This document shows positions 4,598 through 6,238 of a DNA stretch of 6,238 bases, one piece after another. Position 1 is the first letter of the stretch, and every line of letters begins with the position of its first letter. The DNA is from Bacillota bacterium. Its GTDB lineage: Bacteria; Bacillota; Desulfitobacteriia; Desulfitobacteriales; Desulfitobacteriaceae. Both the position numbers and the translations under genes were made by a program. The stretch is from positions 1 through 6,238 of the forward strand of contig JAJZSC010000209.1 of the NCBI GenBank assembly GCA_021849995.1. The letters run 5' to 3'. The notes below the pieces were generated by a model. The model saw only the letters and a program-made list of their open reading frames with translations, ran no database searches and was not told the DNA's origin.

Positions 4598-6116
4598 GAT
4601 TAAGAGCCCCCATGTTTAAGGATATTTCTGGAGCGTTTAACTCAAGAGGAAGAACAAAAGTAATGCTGACACTATCATCTGGACAATTTTCTGCCCATAT
4701 TTTTCCGTCATGAAGCTCTATAATTCCCTTGGAAATTGCTAAACCTAATCCCGTTCCACTTATTTGCCTCGGTGCTCTAACTCTATAAAACTTGTCGAAG
4801 ATTCGTTCTAAGTCCTCGACAGGTATATGATAACCCCAGTCATGAACAGCTACTTTCATTTCTTTATCACTGGTTCGTACATTCATTACTATCTTGCTCT
4901 CCGGGCTAGAATACTTTAAGGCATTATCCAGAAGGTTAACAACCACTTGCTCTATCAGCACAAAATCCACATTGATCAAAGGGATACATTGTGCATAGTC
5001 TATCTTAATATACCTGTCTTTTATGATTGGCCCGAGACGTTTAGTTGCAGCCCCGATAATCTCCTCAATCGCACACCAGTCTTTGTTTAGTTTTAACATT
5101 CCACTTTCCAAACGTGCCATATCCAGTAGATTATTGACTAAGCGGTTCATTCGCATAGCACCCTGCTGGATGCTTTGCAGCAATTCTATTCGTGATGCTT
5201 CATCATATAGATGATTGTATTCCAACAAACTAGTCACTGCACCTATCATTGAGGCTAAAGGGGTCCGCAAATCATGAGATATTGAATTTAGAAGAGCAGT
5301 CCTCAGTTTGTCCGATTCACTTAATAATTTTGCTTCCCGAGCAGTTTCAACCAAAGATATCCTGCTTACAGCTAGAGCTGTTAAACCTGCAAAGGCTTCG
5401 AGCAAGCGTTGGTGTTCAGGTTGAAGATATCTCTCCTGATTTCTGAGAACAATTCTTATTACCCCACAAATACCTTGTTCGGATATTAGCGGAATGTAAG
5501 TACCGGTTACACCACTATGAGTGTCCGTTCCCTTACCTGCAATCTGTTTGTGTTCATAAACCCAAGCTGCAACTGTTCTTTCCCTTTCATCGAAAAAAGG
5601 ATCTATGCCCGGATTTGAGCAGCATTTTAAAGCCAAAATTCCGTTATTGTCTGGTAATAAGATTGCGACTTGGCCCTCGCTAATTTCCGTTATCTTTCTG
5701 ACTACATTCTGTAAAACGACATCCAATTCTGATACGGCTGCGATTTCTCGACTTAAAGAGTATAATGCAGAGGTTTGGGCCTCCCGTTTACGGGAACTTT
5801 CAATCTGTTCTCTAAGCCTTGTTGATAACCTGCCAATCATGAAAGCAATAAGCAAAAACATCCCGAAGCTAATTAGATAGCGTAAATCATAAACTGTGAA
5901 TGTCAGTACAGGCGGGACAAAAAAGAAGTCGAAAACCAAGACACCTGCTAGAGCTGCAAAAACTCCGATTTTCAATCCCCATTTAACTGACCCGAATAGT
6001 ACTGGTAACAAAAAGATCATTGCAATATTGACCAATCCTAGAAAATCAGCTAAATGTTTTGCAACGAGTGTTATCGCAATTATTAACCCTGTTACCTGAA
6101 TAATTGGCTTAAGCAT
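4581..6116 (-). CDS. kdpD: KdpD C-terminal half: membrane, GAF and histidine kinase domains, 511 aa
   Basis: The order is that of the C-terminal half of the K+/osmosensing kinase KdpD. It has four membrane helices in a DUF4118-type domain (about 5-97, with VFDFFFVPPVLTFTV), a basic RLSTRLREQ cluster after helix 4, a GAF-like domain (about 130-252), a HisKA domain and a HATPase domain. His281 in SISHDLRTPLASM is the phospho-acceptor. The N-box NLLDNALKY (394-402), the F-box region RIFDKFYRV and the G2 box GTGLGLAI (454-461) are normal. The G1 box reads DWGYHIP (426-432), so the second glycine of DxGxG is His430. The protein begins exactly at membrane helix 1; the KdpD sensor domain sits upstream in another frame and the USP domain is absent. 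Its frame is blocked upstream by TGA at 6129-6131, so the ATG at 6116 is the likely start, with only a weak GAG seven bases before it. It could be a shortened working kinase or one half of a broken gene. Confidence 0.88.
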   Translation of the reverse strand: MLKPIIQVTGLIIAITLVAKHLADFLGLVNIAMIFLLPVLFGSVKWGLKIGVFAALAGVLVFDFFFVPPVLTFTVYDLRYLISFGMFLLIAFMIGRLSTRLREQIESSRKREAQTSALYSLSREIAAVSELDVVLQNVVRKITEISEGQVAILLPDNNGILALKCCSNPGIDPFFDERERTVAAWVYEHKQIAGKGTDTHSGVTGTYIPLISEQGICGVIRIVLRNQERYLQPEHQRLLEAFAGLTALAVSRISLVETAREAKLLSESDKLRTALLNSISHDLRTPLASMIGAVTSLLEYNHLYDEASRIELLQSIQQGAMRMNRLVNNLLDMARLESGMLKLNKDWCAIEEIIGAATKRLGPIIKDRYIKIDYAQCIPLINVDFVLIEQVVVNLLDNALKYSSPESKIVMNVRTSDKEMKVAVHDWGYHIPVEDLERIFDKFYRVRAPRQISGTGLGLAISKGIIELHDGKIWAENCPDDSVSITFVLPLELNAPEISLNMGALNHGSNR

Positions 6117-6238
6117 ACCATCACTCTTTCACCCGCTGGCCAAGGCCCCTCTATTCCGTTCAAGCGCATATATGTTTCCATCTGACGGTCTACACGTTGG
6201 GCTGCATATCTCATGGAAAGTTCACGTAAAGCATCAAT
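6092..6238 (-). pseudogene. kdpD: KdpD N-terminal sensor domain, partial at window edge, cut off before the USP domain
   Basis: Reading in from the window edge, 48 codons end at TAA 6092-6094. The translation IDALRELSMRYAAQRVD, then QMETYMR and GIEGPWPAGERVMVCLS, is the well-conserved end of the KdpD N-terminal domain and the first strand of the USP domain. In full-length KdpD (about 900 residues) a USP domain of about 130 residues and a linker follow. Here the recognisable sequence ends at CLS, then QLFR and a stop. The membrane half starts in another frame at 6116, overlapping this frame by 25 bases. The simplest reading is an internal deletion of the USP segment that also shifted the frame. 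A -1 shift would rejoin both parts, but no standard slippery heptamer is seen in the overlap. The rest of this frame, presumably including the nucleotide-binding motif, lies outside the window. Confidence 0.85.

Noticed and set aside
5605..6099. Plus-strand frames opposite kdpD
   Set aside because: They are shadows of the strongly conserved kdpD frame and give no recognisable proteins.
6092..6128. Classical -1 slippery heptamer in the kdpD overlap
   Set aside because: No X XXY YYZ sequence with a following stem was found in the overlap.

Overview
The window reads as a chromosomal segment of a low-GC, Gram-positive-type bacterium. AGGAGG-type Shine-Dalgarno sequences, AT-rich intergenic DNA, intrinsic hairpin/T-run terminators and proteins typical of Clostridia (DUF2325, DUF2935, a DoxX-like protein, a KdpD/KdpE pair, a Ktr-type RCK protein) suggest a spore-forming clostridium of the Desulfosporosinus/Desulfitobacterium kind. 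The genus is inference. Every recognisable gene is on the minus strand, so transcription runs from the high-coordinate end to the low-coordinate end.

Right part (6238 to 3033), potassium-sensing and uptake module. The window opens inside the N-terminal KdpD domain. That reading frame stops at 6092, just where the universal-stress-protein (USP) domain should begin. The membrane/GAF/kinase half of KdpD restarts in another frame at 6116. kdpE follows with a 17-base overlap. Next is an RCK potassium-channel regulator (ktrA/trkA) with its own extended -10 promoter. Directly after ktrA lie only the last 41 codons of the membrane partner ktrB/trkH. The module therefore carries two apparent deletions: the USP part of KdpD and nearly all of KtrB.

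Middle part (2960 to 1983): one gene for a two-repeat DUF2935 helical-bundle protein. A perfect inverted repeat frames its Shine-Dalgarno sequence, and a clear terminator follows it.

Left-middle (1982 to 984): a 378-base control region with an 18-bp perfect palindrome and a cluster of GTTAAC-like sites, then a DoxX-like membrane protein gene and a strong, near-symmetric terminator.

Left part (983 to 1): a Fur-box-like operator over a putative promoter, a small DUF2325 gene, and then a decayed piece of a methyl-accepting chemotaxis protein with in-frame stop codons. The last 115 bases hold nothing I recognise.

Taken together, this is a potassium two-component/transport locus under gene decay, next to small genes with possible iron or redox links. 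I see no CRISPR array, rRNA, tRNA, complete mobile element or clearly new multi-gene system. The most informative signals are the three gene remnants and the two operator-like regions.
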